A stretch of 6,830 bases of DNA, from positions 1 to 6,830 of the forward strand of contig JAFTRD010000015.1 in the NCBI GenBank assembly GCA_017462425.1. The letters are read 5' to 3'. Shown here in pieces: positions 1 to 5,607 of the stretch. The position numbers and the translations under genes are program-made. This stretch comes from Clostridia bacterium (GTDB lineage Bacteria; Bacillota_A; Clostridia; Christensenellales; Borkfalkiaceae). Under the pieces are notes generated by a model. It was not told the origin of the DNA and searched no databases. It saw nothing but the letters and a program-made list of their open reading frames with translations. The stretch's first letter is position 1. Each line of letters begins with the position of its first letter.

Positions 1-759
1 GGCAATGGAAAGGCTTCGGGTATACGCCTCGGAGGTCGGGCATTTTTTAAGCTCCGTACGTAAGAGCGAGGAAATACTTTCTCTCTCCTCTTCTAAGAAG
101 AATACGTCCGTTGCCGCTACGATATCCAAAGTATTCATCACGGGTAATCTATCGCCCGTAATCAAGTCGTACGGCTTGACGCTCTCTACCTCGTCGCCGA
201 AGAAGTCCACTCGAACGGGATTCTCCTCGTTGACGGGGAAGATATCTAAAATATCACCACGGAGGGCAAAGGTACCCTTGCTTTCTATATTCTGTTCCCG
301 TACGTAGCCCATAGATACCAAGCGCTCGGAAAGAGAGGAAAAATCGAACTCTTTGCCCGTTTCAAGGCGTAAAGACGGAATACGGCGGGGAAAGAGCTGA
401 ATGATAGAGTCGACGTCGGCGACCAGAATATCCGCACCGTTTTGAAATTGGTGGATTGCGTTGATACGGCGGAAGAGAGAATCTTTGGATAGAGCCGTCT
501 TATACAAAAGCACCTCGTCCTTGGCTGAGAGAAGCGCAACCTTTTTGCCCGATAACGTACGGATGCTTTCCGACGCTTTTTTTGCCGTTTGCGCATCGGC
601 GCAGATATAAACGGCCTGGCTTTCCACCAGAGAGGCTATCAAATATTTATGCGGATTGGATACGCCGAAAACCGCCGTAGGCGTGCCTCGGCGGAGTTCT
701 TTTTGTAAATCGGGATATTCCCCTTTTAAATTGTGAAAGGTAAAAAAGTTTTTACGCAA
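1..759 (-). CDS. mfd: Transcription-repair coupling factor Mfd, N-terminal part (partial)
   Basis: Mfd removes RNA polymerase stalled at DNA damage and recruits UvrA for nucleotide excision repair. Only the first 253 codons are present; the gene leaves the window at position 1, so the RNA-polymerase-binding and translocase domains are not seen. The visible part matches the UvrB-like N-terminal module. A segment near residues 30-60 fits the degenerate nucleotide-binding-like fold. The block at about residues 162-175 reads GTFALRGDILDIFP and is followed by PVRVDFFGDEVESVKPYD, the family signature. The start is a TTG at 757-759. The frame has a stop two codons before it and no ATG or GTG nearby, and CAGGGT sits about nine bases upstream as a weak ribosome site. 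It follows pth by 28 bases; pth-mfd adjacency is also known in Bacillus. Identity is secure; the TTG start is inferred. Confidence 0.93.
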   Translation of the reverse strand, partial: MRKNFFTFHNLKGEYPDLQKELRRGTPTAVFGVSNPHKYLIASLVESQAVYICADAQTAKKASESIRTLSGKKVALLSAKDEVLLYKTALSKDSLFRRINAIHQFQNGADILVADVDSIIQLFPRRIPSLRLETGKEFDFSSLSERLVSMGYVREQNIESKGTFALRGDILDIFPVNEENPVRVDFFGDEVESVKPYDLITGDRLPVMNTLDIVAATDVFFLEEERESISSLLRTELKKCPTSEAYTRSLSIA

Positions 760-787
760 GATAAATTACCCTGTAAAATAGTATTTT

Positions 788-1351
788 TTATCCGTTGTAT
801 TTGGTCATGGTAAGCTCGACGGAAAGACCGCCCGCAAGGGCCTTGGCGGCGTCGGACGCCCTGTCGAACGCCTGATAAAATAGATCGTCGTCGGCAGAAC
901 GGATGCGGGATAAGACGTAGTTGATAATGGGAATATCCACGTTTTCATCCTTTATGCCGATGCGGATACGGGTGAAGTTTTTCAGTCCCGTTTCACCGAT
1001 AACGCTGCGCATACCGTTATGCGTACCTGCGCTACCCGAAGGACGAATACGGACGACGCCCTTTACAAGGTCGTAATCGTCGTAGATAACGCAAAGATTC
1101 TCCTCGGTCAGCTTGTACTTATTCAAAAGCTGTTTGACAGCCCTGCCGCTGTTGTTCATATAGGTCTGCGGTTTGGCGATAATAATTTTTTCACCCTTGA
1201 TATACGCCTCGGCGACCAGCGCCTCACATTCTTTCTTTTTGAACCGCACACCCAGCTTTTCCGCCAATATATCTACGGTCATAAAACCCATATTATGAAA
1301 GGTATTTTCGTATTCCATGCCGTAATTTCCAAGTCCAACGATTAAATACAT
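788..1351 (-). CDS. pth: Peptidyl-tRNA hydrolase (bacterial Pth type)
   Basis: Pth cleaves the ester bond of peptidyl-tRNAs released prematurely from ribosomes and so recycles tRNA in the cytoplasm. The 187 residues are the usual family length. Visible active-site elements are N9 in GLGN, the catalytic H19 in TFHNMGF, N66 in MNNSG, D91 in the DDYDL segment and N112 in THNGMRS; these correspond to Asn10, His20, Asn68, Asp93 and Asn114 of the E. coli enzyme. Two normally strong positions differ: GLGNPG is GLGNYG, and the Arg before the catalytic His is Phe. All catalytic residues are kept, so the enzyme is probably active. The ATG at 1349-1351 gives the expected MYLIVGLGN start. The best ribosome site, AGAGGAG at 1365-1371, lies inside the end of tadA with a long 13-base spacer, which suggests translation linked to tadA. 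Confidence 0.96.
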   Translation of the reverse strand: MYLIVGLGNYGMEYENTFHNMGFMTVDILAEKLGVRFKKKECEALVAEAYIKGEKIIIAKPQTYMNNSGRAVKQLLNKYKLTEENLCVIYDDYDLVKGVVRIRPSGSAGTHNGMRSVIGETGLKNFTRIRIGIKDENVDIPIINYVLSRIRSADDDLFYQAFDRASDAAKALAGGLSVELTMTKYNG

Positions 1352-1361
1352 ACCGTTTTTT

Positions 1362-1847
1362 TTACTCCTCTGACTCTTTTTGTGATTTTTTTAGCTTTTC
1401 CCGTTCACGCATATCGGAAAAGAACTTTGTGATAATGCCGGAGCATTTTTCTTGTAATACGCCGCCCTCGACTTCTACCGTATGATTTAAAAGATTTGCC
1501 GAGGAAAGCTCGTTCGTGAACGAACGTCCCTTCTGTTCGTAAGCGCCGAAATACAGCTTGTCTATCCGCGCGTTTAAAATTGCGCCCATACACATGGGAC
1601 AAGGCTCTAACGTGACGTAAATTTCCGCACCCGGCAACCGCCAGCTGCCGAGTTTTTTACACGCCGCGTCGATTGCCATCATTTCGGCGTGCGCAGAGGC
1701 AAGCTGGGTTTTAAGGCGGCGGTTATATCCCCTGCCTATAATTTTACCCTCGTATACGACCACCGCGCCGATAGGCACTTCGCCTATTTTTAAGGCTCGC
1801 TCCGCCGCACGCAGAGCCGCTTTCATGTATTTTATCTTATCTTCCAT
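1362..1847 (-). CDS. tadA: tRNA-specific adenosine deaminase TadA
   Basis: TadA deaminates adenosine 34 to inosine in the anticodon of tRNA-Arg(ACG), allowing wobble decoding. The 161-residue protein is a single cytidine/deoxycytidylate-deaminase fold with a complete zinc site: H53-A-E55 supplies one ligand and the catalytic glutamate, and P82-C83-P84-M85-C86 supplies the two cysteine ligands. The N-terminal EVPIGAVVV stretch (residues 23-31), the GYN at 40-42 and the late NHTVEVEGGVL segment are typical of TadA rather than of free-nucleoside deaminases. The C-terminus is a charged tail rich in Lys and Glu. The ATG at 1845-1847 is preceded by GAGGG overlapping the TGA stop of the upstream peptidase gene, nine bases away, so the two genes are only 12 bases apart. 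Pth follows after 10 bases. No unusual residue is seen in the active site. Confidence 0.95.
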   Translation of the reverse strand: MEDKIKYMKAALRAAERALKIGEVPIGAVVVYEGKIIGRGYNRRLKTQLASAHAEMMAIDAACKKLGSWRLPGAEIYVTLEPCPMCMGAILNARIDKLYFGAYEQKGRSFTNELSSANLLNHTVEVEGGVLQEKCSGIITKFFSDMREREKLKKSQKESEE

Positions 1848-1859
1848 GTTCGTTATCCC

Positions 1860-2669
1860 TCAGCACCAACGGGCGGAAAACTCCCGCACGGTGCATAAAT
1901 TGCGTTCTAAAATATCCTCTAAATTCTTTTTATCCAAGGGGTGTTTCCCCTGCCCTACTTCAATGGTAAAAGCGGGAATTTTCAGCTTTTCAATGCACCA
2001 ATCCTTATATCCACCCACGCTGCCCTCCGCCGTTTTTAACGGATAGCCGGTTAACGACGAGAGAATACAGGCAAGCCGCTTATCTCTTAGACAGCGCAAG
2101 AAAGGCTGGTGAAACTGCCAGTAAATTTCCTCGCCCATGGTGTGATAACTGACGGTATATTGCGGACAAACCTGCAAAGTGAAATCTCTGAGAGCCTTAC
2201 TCTCGGGTTCGGAAAAAGGGTTGGTTCCGATATAATTTGCGGAATCGGGGAATTTTACGTTATATAGCCCCGTACCCCAACGGGCGTCGAAATTAACGTT
2301 TAAATCGACGGCGTTGGCATTGGCTTTCCAGAGCGAAAAGTTACCGCCGCCGTTGGCGCTTAGTAAAAGTCGGCGCCGCCATTCGCCTTTGACAATACCT
2401 ATACCGCAGGTAGAGAGCATAGCGCCGTCGGGATTGGAGAGTGGAATAAACCAGACGCTGCCCAAGGCTACGCCCAAACGGATTTGTTCCAAAATAAGGT
2501 ACGCCGTAATCCATTCCCGTGCGTGAATTGCGCCCTGTACGATACCGACGGGACAGCCCTTGCCCGATTGCAGGGCAAAAATAGGTCTGCCCAGAATGGA
2601 TTTGCCGATAATTTTTTTATTGCCTTTATACGCCTTATAAAACTTCTCTACGTCCGAAAAAACACTCAC
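1860..2669 (-). CDS. M14 family zinc carboxypeptidase, gamma-D-glutamyl-diaminopimelate peptidase-like
   Basis: This 269-residue protein has the M14 zinc site: H49-x-x-E52 in GAIHAREW, the third ligand H176 in VSYHTMG, and the general-base glutamate E237 in FTIEVGQ. NPDG (79-82) and DLNVNFDARWG (122-132) are further family landmarks. In classical carboxypeptidases the second motif is DLNRNF, whose Arg binds the substrate C-terminal carboxylate; here it is V125. Loss of that Arg, plus WKAN at 114-117, resembles the M14 subgroup acting on gamma-D-Glu-(L)-meso-diaminopimelate bonds of peptidoglycan peptides. That substrate is inferred, not shown. No signal peptide or membrane segment is visible, so it probably works in the cytoplasm, perhaps in muropeptide recycling. 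The start is GTG at 2667-2669, the only usable start after the in-frame stop; no strong ribosome site precedes it. It lies 47 bases after rlmH. Confidence 0.85.
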   Translation of the reverse strand: MSVFSDVEKFYKAYKGNKKIIGKSILGRPIFALQSGKGCPVGIVQGAIHAREWITAYLILEQIRLGVALGSVWFIPLSNPDGAMLSTCGIGIVKGEWRRRLLLSANGGGNFSLWKANANAVDLNVNFDARWGTGLYNVKFPDSANYIGTNPFSEPESKALRDFTLQVCPQYTVSYHTMGEEIYWQFHQPFLRCLRDKRLACILSSLTGYPLKTAEGSVGGYKDWCIEKLKIPAFTIEVGQGKHPLDKKNLEDILERNLCTVREFSARWC

Positions 2670-2716
2670 ACCGCAGTATATGAAATTTTTTCGGGTTCGG
2701 TGATTTATTCGGTGCT

Positions 2717-3154
2717 TTATTTATGGTATTCGCTGCCTGCGTTGATCATAAACGCACGGTAAATTTGTTCACAGAGAATGACCCGCATGAGCTGGTGCGG
2801 AAAGGTCATGTCCGAAAAGGAGAGAAGATAGTCCGCTCTGCTTTTCACCTCGTCGCAAAGCCCGTGGGAAGAGCCGATGACCAGGGAAATCTCCTTGCCC
2901 GCATCGACGAGAGATTTTATTTTTTTGGCTAATTTTTCGCTGGAAAGTTTTGTTCCTTCTATCGCCAAAGCGATAACGTAACCCTTTACGGCACGAAGAA
3001 CGTCCTCGCCCTCCTCTTTTAACGTGGCACGCTCGGGAAGCTCTTTTACTTCCACGAGAGCAAAGCGGGAAAGGCGTTTTAAATATTCGTTTACAGCGTC
3101 ACGGTAAAAGCTTTCCTTTATTTTTCCGATGACCACCAGACGGATCTTGAGCAT
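2717..3154 (-). CDS. rlmH: 23S rRNA (pseudouridine-1915-N3)-methyltransferase RlmH
   Basis: RlmH is a SPOUT-class methyltransferase that uses S-adenosylmethionine to methylate pseudouridine 1915 in helix 69 of 23S rRNA, on the assembled ribosome. The 145 residues are a little shorter than the common 155-160. Signatures are LAIEGTKLSSEKLA (63-76), the SAM-loop IGSSHGL (93-99, usually IGGxxG), and the strongly conserved C-terminal knot LSFSDMTFPHQLMRVILCEQIYRAF (111-135) ending in the near-terminal EYHK. The second Gly of IGG is Ser here, a mild change in the cofactor loop. The ATG at 3152-3154 begins four bases after the stop of the CPBP gene; a G-rich stretch inside the end of that gene is the only ribosome-site candidate, so translational coupling is likely. 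Identity is secure from the C-terminal block. Confidence 0.95.
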   Translation of the reverse strand: MLKIRLVVIGKIKESFYRDAVNEYLKRLSRFALVEVKELPERATLKEEGEDVLRAVKGYVIALAIEGTKLSSEKLAKKIKSLVDAGKEISLVIGSSHGLCDEVKSRADYLLSFSDMTFPHQLMRVILCEQIYRAFMINAGSEYHK

Positions 3155-3158
3155 ATTT

Positions 3159-4058
3159 TTACGCTACCCCCAGCATTAAATTTGACAGCCACGTTATGAC
3201 GCAAACGGCAATTCCTACCGAAGCAGTGAGAAGAAAGGGCGTTACGCTTTCGGTCTTTTTAGCGTTACCCGATTGATCAATAAAAATGAGATACACGAGG
3301 CTGCCCACAAGCGCTACGGCGGAAACAACGTAGAATATTGCGCCGCCAACGCCCGAAAAATCGTTGATGCCGAACGAGGAAAGCACGAGAATGAATGCGT
3401 TGTTCAAAAAGTGAGAAATTACGGTTGGCAGCACCGAATTTGCACGGATCGCCACTAAAGCAAACGCACAGCCGCAGCAGAATTGATATAGGGTCTGCGC
3501 AGGGTTTTGGTGATAGAGCGCAAACAGCGCCCCGCACAGCACGACTGCCACGGGCGTGGATAATTTTTTTAAGGGATGGAGCAAAAGCCCACGGAAAATA
3601 CTCTCTTCAAAGATAGCCGGCAACAGCGCCACGACCAAAATTACCCAGACGATTCCGCCGCCTTCGAGCGAGGGAATTTGCATAGAGCTTTCATACCCCA
3701 CGCTATCTTGCAGAAACTGAAGAAATAAGCCGTTGACCCAAGAGAGGGAGAAAAGTCCGAACTGAAGCACGATTGCAAGTAAAAAATACTGCCATTTCGC
3801 CCCCTGATACACCTCTTTGGGTTTAGCCTCCGTAAAGACGAAAAACAACGTCACGGCAAGAGCAAACGCAAGCTGGGGCAAAAGAAAACTGAAATACAAA
3901 TACCAATCGGGGAAAGTTTCCCCCTCCGGCAAGGAAAAATCAATTGCCCTCAGTACGAAAGCGAATATGAGGCTGATGAGAAGGGTAAGCAGAATTGCGC
4001 CACTGTACAACACACCGGCCGATTGACCGTCGTATAAACTTTTACGTAATTTCGTCAT
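3159..4058 (-). CDS. CPBP family intramembrane metalloprotease (Rce1/Abi-like)
   Basis: This 299-residue polytopic membrane protein belongs to the CPBP (type II CAAX endopeptidase, Abi) family. The three diagnostic motifs are present: E151-E152-x-x-x-R156 in FEESIFRGLLL, H183 in ALFALYH, and H216 in SHFLNNAF. These form the Rce1-type active site in the membrane. Hydrophobic segments lie at roughly 17-39, 54-76, 91-116, 134-150, 168-183, 187-205, 209-230, 238-260 and 273-296. The last segment or two extend past the core family domain. Bacterial members have varied roles, including bacteriocin self-immunity, protein processing and regulated proteolysis; none can be assigned here. It is the first gene of the minus-strand series. 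The ATG at 4056-4058 has no Shine-Dalgarno and sits at the predicted transcription start; GTG at codon 16 is an alternative start but also lacks a ribosome site. Confidence 0.9.
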   Translation of the reverse strand: MTKLRKSLYDGQSAGVLYSGAILLTLLISLIFAFVLRAIDFSLPEGETFPDWYLYFSFLLPQLAFALAVTLFFVFTEAKPKEVYQGAKWQYFLLAIVLQFGLFSLSWVNGLFLQFLQDSVGYESSMQIPSLEGGGIVWVILVVALLPAIFEESIFRGLLLHPLKKLSTPVAVVLCGALFALYHQNPAQTLYQFCCGCAFALVAIRANSVLPTVISHFLNNAFILVLSSFGINDFSGVGGAIFYVVSAVALVGSLVYLIFIDQSGNAKKTESVTPFLLTASVGIAVCVITWLSNLMLGVA

Positions 4059-4065
4059 ATGGGTT

Positions 4066-4094
4066 ATTATAACAAATTTTTCTCCTTTCGTAAA
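4066..4094 (-). promoter_or_regulatory. Probable sigma-A promoter of the CPBP-rlmH-M14-tadA-pth-mfd operon
   Basis: On the minus strand, TTTACG (4089-4094) and an exact TATAAT (4066-4071) are separated by 17 bases. Transcription would begin near 4058-4060, at or next to the A of the first ATG, so the message would be leaderless or nearly so. The region is AT-rich, so a chance match is possible, but the spacing and exact -10 favour a real promoter. Confidence 0.6.
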
Positions 4095-4113
4095 TAAAAT
4101 CGTCTGAAAAACT

Positions 4114-4142
4114 TTGCTTTTTTGAGAAATTTTTTATATAAT
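4114..4142 (+). promoter_or_regulatory. Probable sigma-A promoter of fumAB
   Basis: TTGCTT (4114-4119), a 17-base spacer and an exact TATAAT (4137-4142) precede fumA. Transcription would begin near 4149, giving a leader of about 13 bases that just includes the GAGG ribosome site at 4150-4153. It is divergent from the operon promoter at 4066-4094, and the two -35 elements are about 20 bases apart, so a regulator bound between them could affect both. Confidence 0.6.
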
Positions 4143-4161
4143 AAAAACCGAGGTACGAAAT

Positions 4162-5001
4162 ATGAGAATGATAAATACGAAAGAAATAGAAAACTGCGTT
4201 TATCGCTTAGCCCTAAACGCAGGCGTCAGACTGATTCCCTCCTGTACTAAAGCTATGCAGGCTGCGTTAGACACGGAAAGCTCCCCTGCCTGTAAGTTTG
4301 CCTTGGATACGCTGCTGAAAAACGCCCAAGTGGCAGGTGAGGAAAAAATGCCCGTCTGTCAGGATACGGGTATGGCGGTAGTATTATTGGAAATAGGACA
4401 GGACGTTCGTTTGGAAGGCGAGCTTTTATCCGACGCCGTCAACGAAGGCGTGCGCCGTGCGTATAAGGACGGATATTTCAGAAAATCGGTCTGCGACCCT
4501 TTGACGAGAGTGAATACGGCGGATAATACCCCTGCCGTCGTGCATACGGAAATCGTTGCAGGGGATAAAATACACGTTACCTTCCTGCCCAAGGGCTTCG
4601 GCAGTGAAAATATGAGCAGACTGTATATGCTTACCCCCGCCAAGGGCGTGCAAGGCGTGATAGACAGTATCGTGGAAACGGTGAAAATTGCCGGCTCCCG
4701 TCCCTGTCCGCCCGTGTACGTAGGCGTGGGGATTGGCGGTAGCTTTGACACCTGCGCTTTCCTTGCCGAAAAGGCGTTGACGAGAGAAATAGGCTCGTTG
4801 AACGCACGTGAGGACGTAAAGGCGATTGAACAAGAGGCGTTAAAACGCATTAACGATTTATATATCGGCTGTCAGGGCTTCGGCGGAGATACCACCGCTT
4901 TGGGCGTGGCGTGCGAAATTGCGCCCACGCACATTGCAGGACTGCCCGTTGCCGTAAATATTCAATGCCACTGCGTACGTTGCGAAAAGGAGGTATTGTA
5001 A
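4162..5001 (+). CDS. fumA: Class I fumarate hydratase, alpha subunit
   Basis: Together with the next gene this forms the oxygen-sensitive [4Fe-4S] fumarase, which interconverts fumarate and malate. The 279-residue protein is the N-terminal catalytic half of the one-chain enzyme. Likely cluster ligands are C66 in PVCQDTG, C182 in SRPCPPVYVGVGIGG and C269 in VAVNIQCH, matching the three cysteines of E. coli FumA; D68 of CQDTG is the probable catalytic acid. GFGSENMSRLYMLTP (145-159) and GFGGDTTALG (239-248) are further family blocks. The tail reads CHCVRCE where relatives usually have CHAARH, which adds two cysteines beside the third ligand. Start at ATG 4162 is preceded by GAGG eight bases upstream; the second ATG two codons later fits less well. 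Tartrate dehydratase alpha subunits are homologous, so fumarase is the likelier but not exclusive function. Confidence 0.9.
   Translation: MRMINTKEIENCVYRLALNAGVRLIPSCTKAMQAALDTESSPACKFALDTLLKNAQVAGEEKMPVCQDTGMAVVLLEIGQDVRLEGELLSDAVNEGVRRAYKDGYFRKSVCDPLTRVNTADNTPAVVHTEIVAGDKIHVTFLPKGFGSENMSRLYMLTPAKGVQGVIDSIVETVKIAGSRPCPPVYVGVGIGGSFDTCAFLAEKALTREIGSLNAREDVKAIEQEALKRINDLYIGCQGFGGDTTALGVACEIAPTHIAGLPVAVNIQCHCVRCEKEVL
4988..4994 (+). promoter_or_regulatory. Ribosome binding site of fumB inside the end of fumA
   Basis: AGGAGGT is a near-perfect Shine-Dalgarno, but the only ATG downstream in the fumB frame is at 5007, 12-13 bases away instead of the usual 5-9. The site lies in the last codons of fumA, so ribosomes finishing fumA can restart on fumB. 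It decides the start at 5007 over any upstream in-frame codon, which would put fumB inside fumA. Confidence 0.65.
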
Positions 5002-5006
5002 AACAA

Positions 5007-5525
5007 ATGAAAAAATTGACTTTACCTTTGACGAAAGAACAAGTGAAAAACCTGCACGCAGGCGATTCGGTCCTACTCTCCGGTGTTATTTTAACCGCAC
5101 GTGACTGCGCGCATAAGAGAATTTTTGAGTATCTGGATAAGGGCATGCCCCTACCCTTTGAGCTAAAGGACGCCACTATTTATTACGCAGGCCCTTGCCC
5201 TGCCAAGCCCGGGAAGGCAAGTGGCAGCTGCGGCCCCACCACCTCTGCCAGAATGGACAGCTTTGCAGCAAGACTATACGATTTGGGGCTTGGCTGCGCC
5301 ATTGGTAAGGGCGAGATGTGCGAGGACGTACGTCAGGCGTTGATGCGTAATACCTGCTGTTATTTTGCCGCTCTCGGCGGCGCAGGCGCACTGTACGGCA
5401 ATGCCATTCAAAAAAGCGAGTGTATTGCCTTTGAAGATTTATTGAGCGAGGCGGTGCATCGGTTGGAAGTGGTAGATTTCCCTGCCGTGGTCGCTATGGA
5501 CTGTTACGGTAAAACCGTATATTAA
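5007..5525 (+). CDS. fumB: Class I fumarate hydratase, beta subunit
   Basis: This 172-residue protein is the swivelling C-terminal half of class I fumarase, which closes over the iron-sulfur cluster held by the alpha subunit. Family landmarks are ARDCAHKRIFE (31-41), YYAGPCPAKPG (59-69), the substrate-binding GPTTSARMD (76-84), IGKGEM (99-104), GGAGALYG (124-131) and RLEVVDFPAVVAMD (152-165) near the C-terminus. By comparison with the crystallised Leishmania enzyme, T78, R82 and K101 are the probable substrate contacts. Length is normal for a separate beta subunit. The start is the ATG at 5007-5009, five bases after the fumA stop; the same frame stays open further upstream, but any earlier start would lie inside fumA. 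Both subunits should be made in similar amounts from one message. Symbol usage varies between species; function as tartrate dehydratase beta cannot be fully excluded. Confidence 0.9.
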   Translation: MKKLTLPLTKEQVKNLHAGDSVLLSGVILTARDCAHKRIFEYLDKGMPLPFELKDATIYYAGPCPAKPGKASGSCGPTTSARMDSFAARLYDLGLGCAIGKGEMCEDVRQALMRNTCCYFAALGGAGALYGNAIQKSECIAFEDLLSEAVHRLEVVDFPAVVAMDCYGKTVY

Positions 5526-5542
5526 TTTAACGTTGAATTTAT

Positions 5543-5585
5543 AAAAACGACGGGAACTGCCAAAAGCAATACCCGCCGTTTTTTT
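5543..5585. terminator. Bidirectional intrinsic terminator between fumB and spo0A
   Basis: Arms 5543-5554 (AAAAACGACGGG) and 5572-5583 (CCCGCCGTTTTT) form a stem with a 17-base loop that contains a small inner TGC/GCA pairing. On the plus strand there is one A-C mismatch and a run of seven T. On the minus strand that mismatch becomes a G-U pair and the run is five T, then ATAAA. It can therefore end both the fumAB and the spo0A transcripts, which converge here. Confidence 0.8.
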
Positions 5586-5607
5586 CTTTTATATTCAAGA
5601 GGAAAAA

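Noticed and set aside
772..782. TGTAAAATAGT shared with 6486-6496
   Set aside because: Several matches of this length are expected by chance between positions in a window this size, and the sites have no common context.
2670..2716. Repeated CACCGAA in the rlmH to M14 peptidase gap
   Set aside because: Two copies about 12 bases apart do not form a hairpin or match a known site, and the gap is short.
4086..4160. TTTCGTA / TACGAAA inverted repeat in the divergent promoter region
   Set aside because: Only seven bases long and widely spaced in AT-rich DNA; it was not distinguishable from chance.
4359..4850. Long minus-strand open frames opposite fumA
   Set aside because: They are shadows of a strongly conserved coding gene, with low-complexity unfamiliar translations and no promoter or ribosome site.
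4911..5006. Extending fumB upstream to an ATG at 4911
   Set aside because: This would overlap the conserved C-terminus of fumA; the beta subunit family begins near MKKLTLPL, and the ribosome site at 4988-4994 supports the ATG at 5007.
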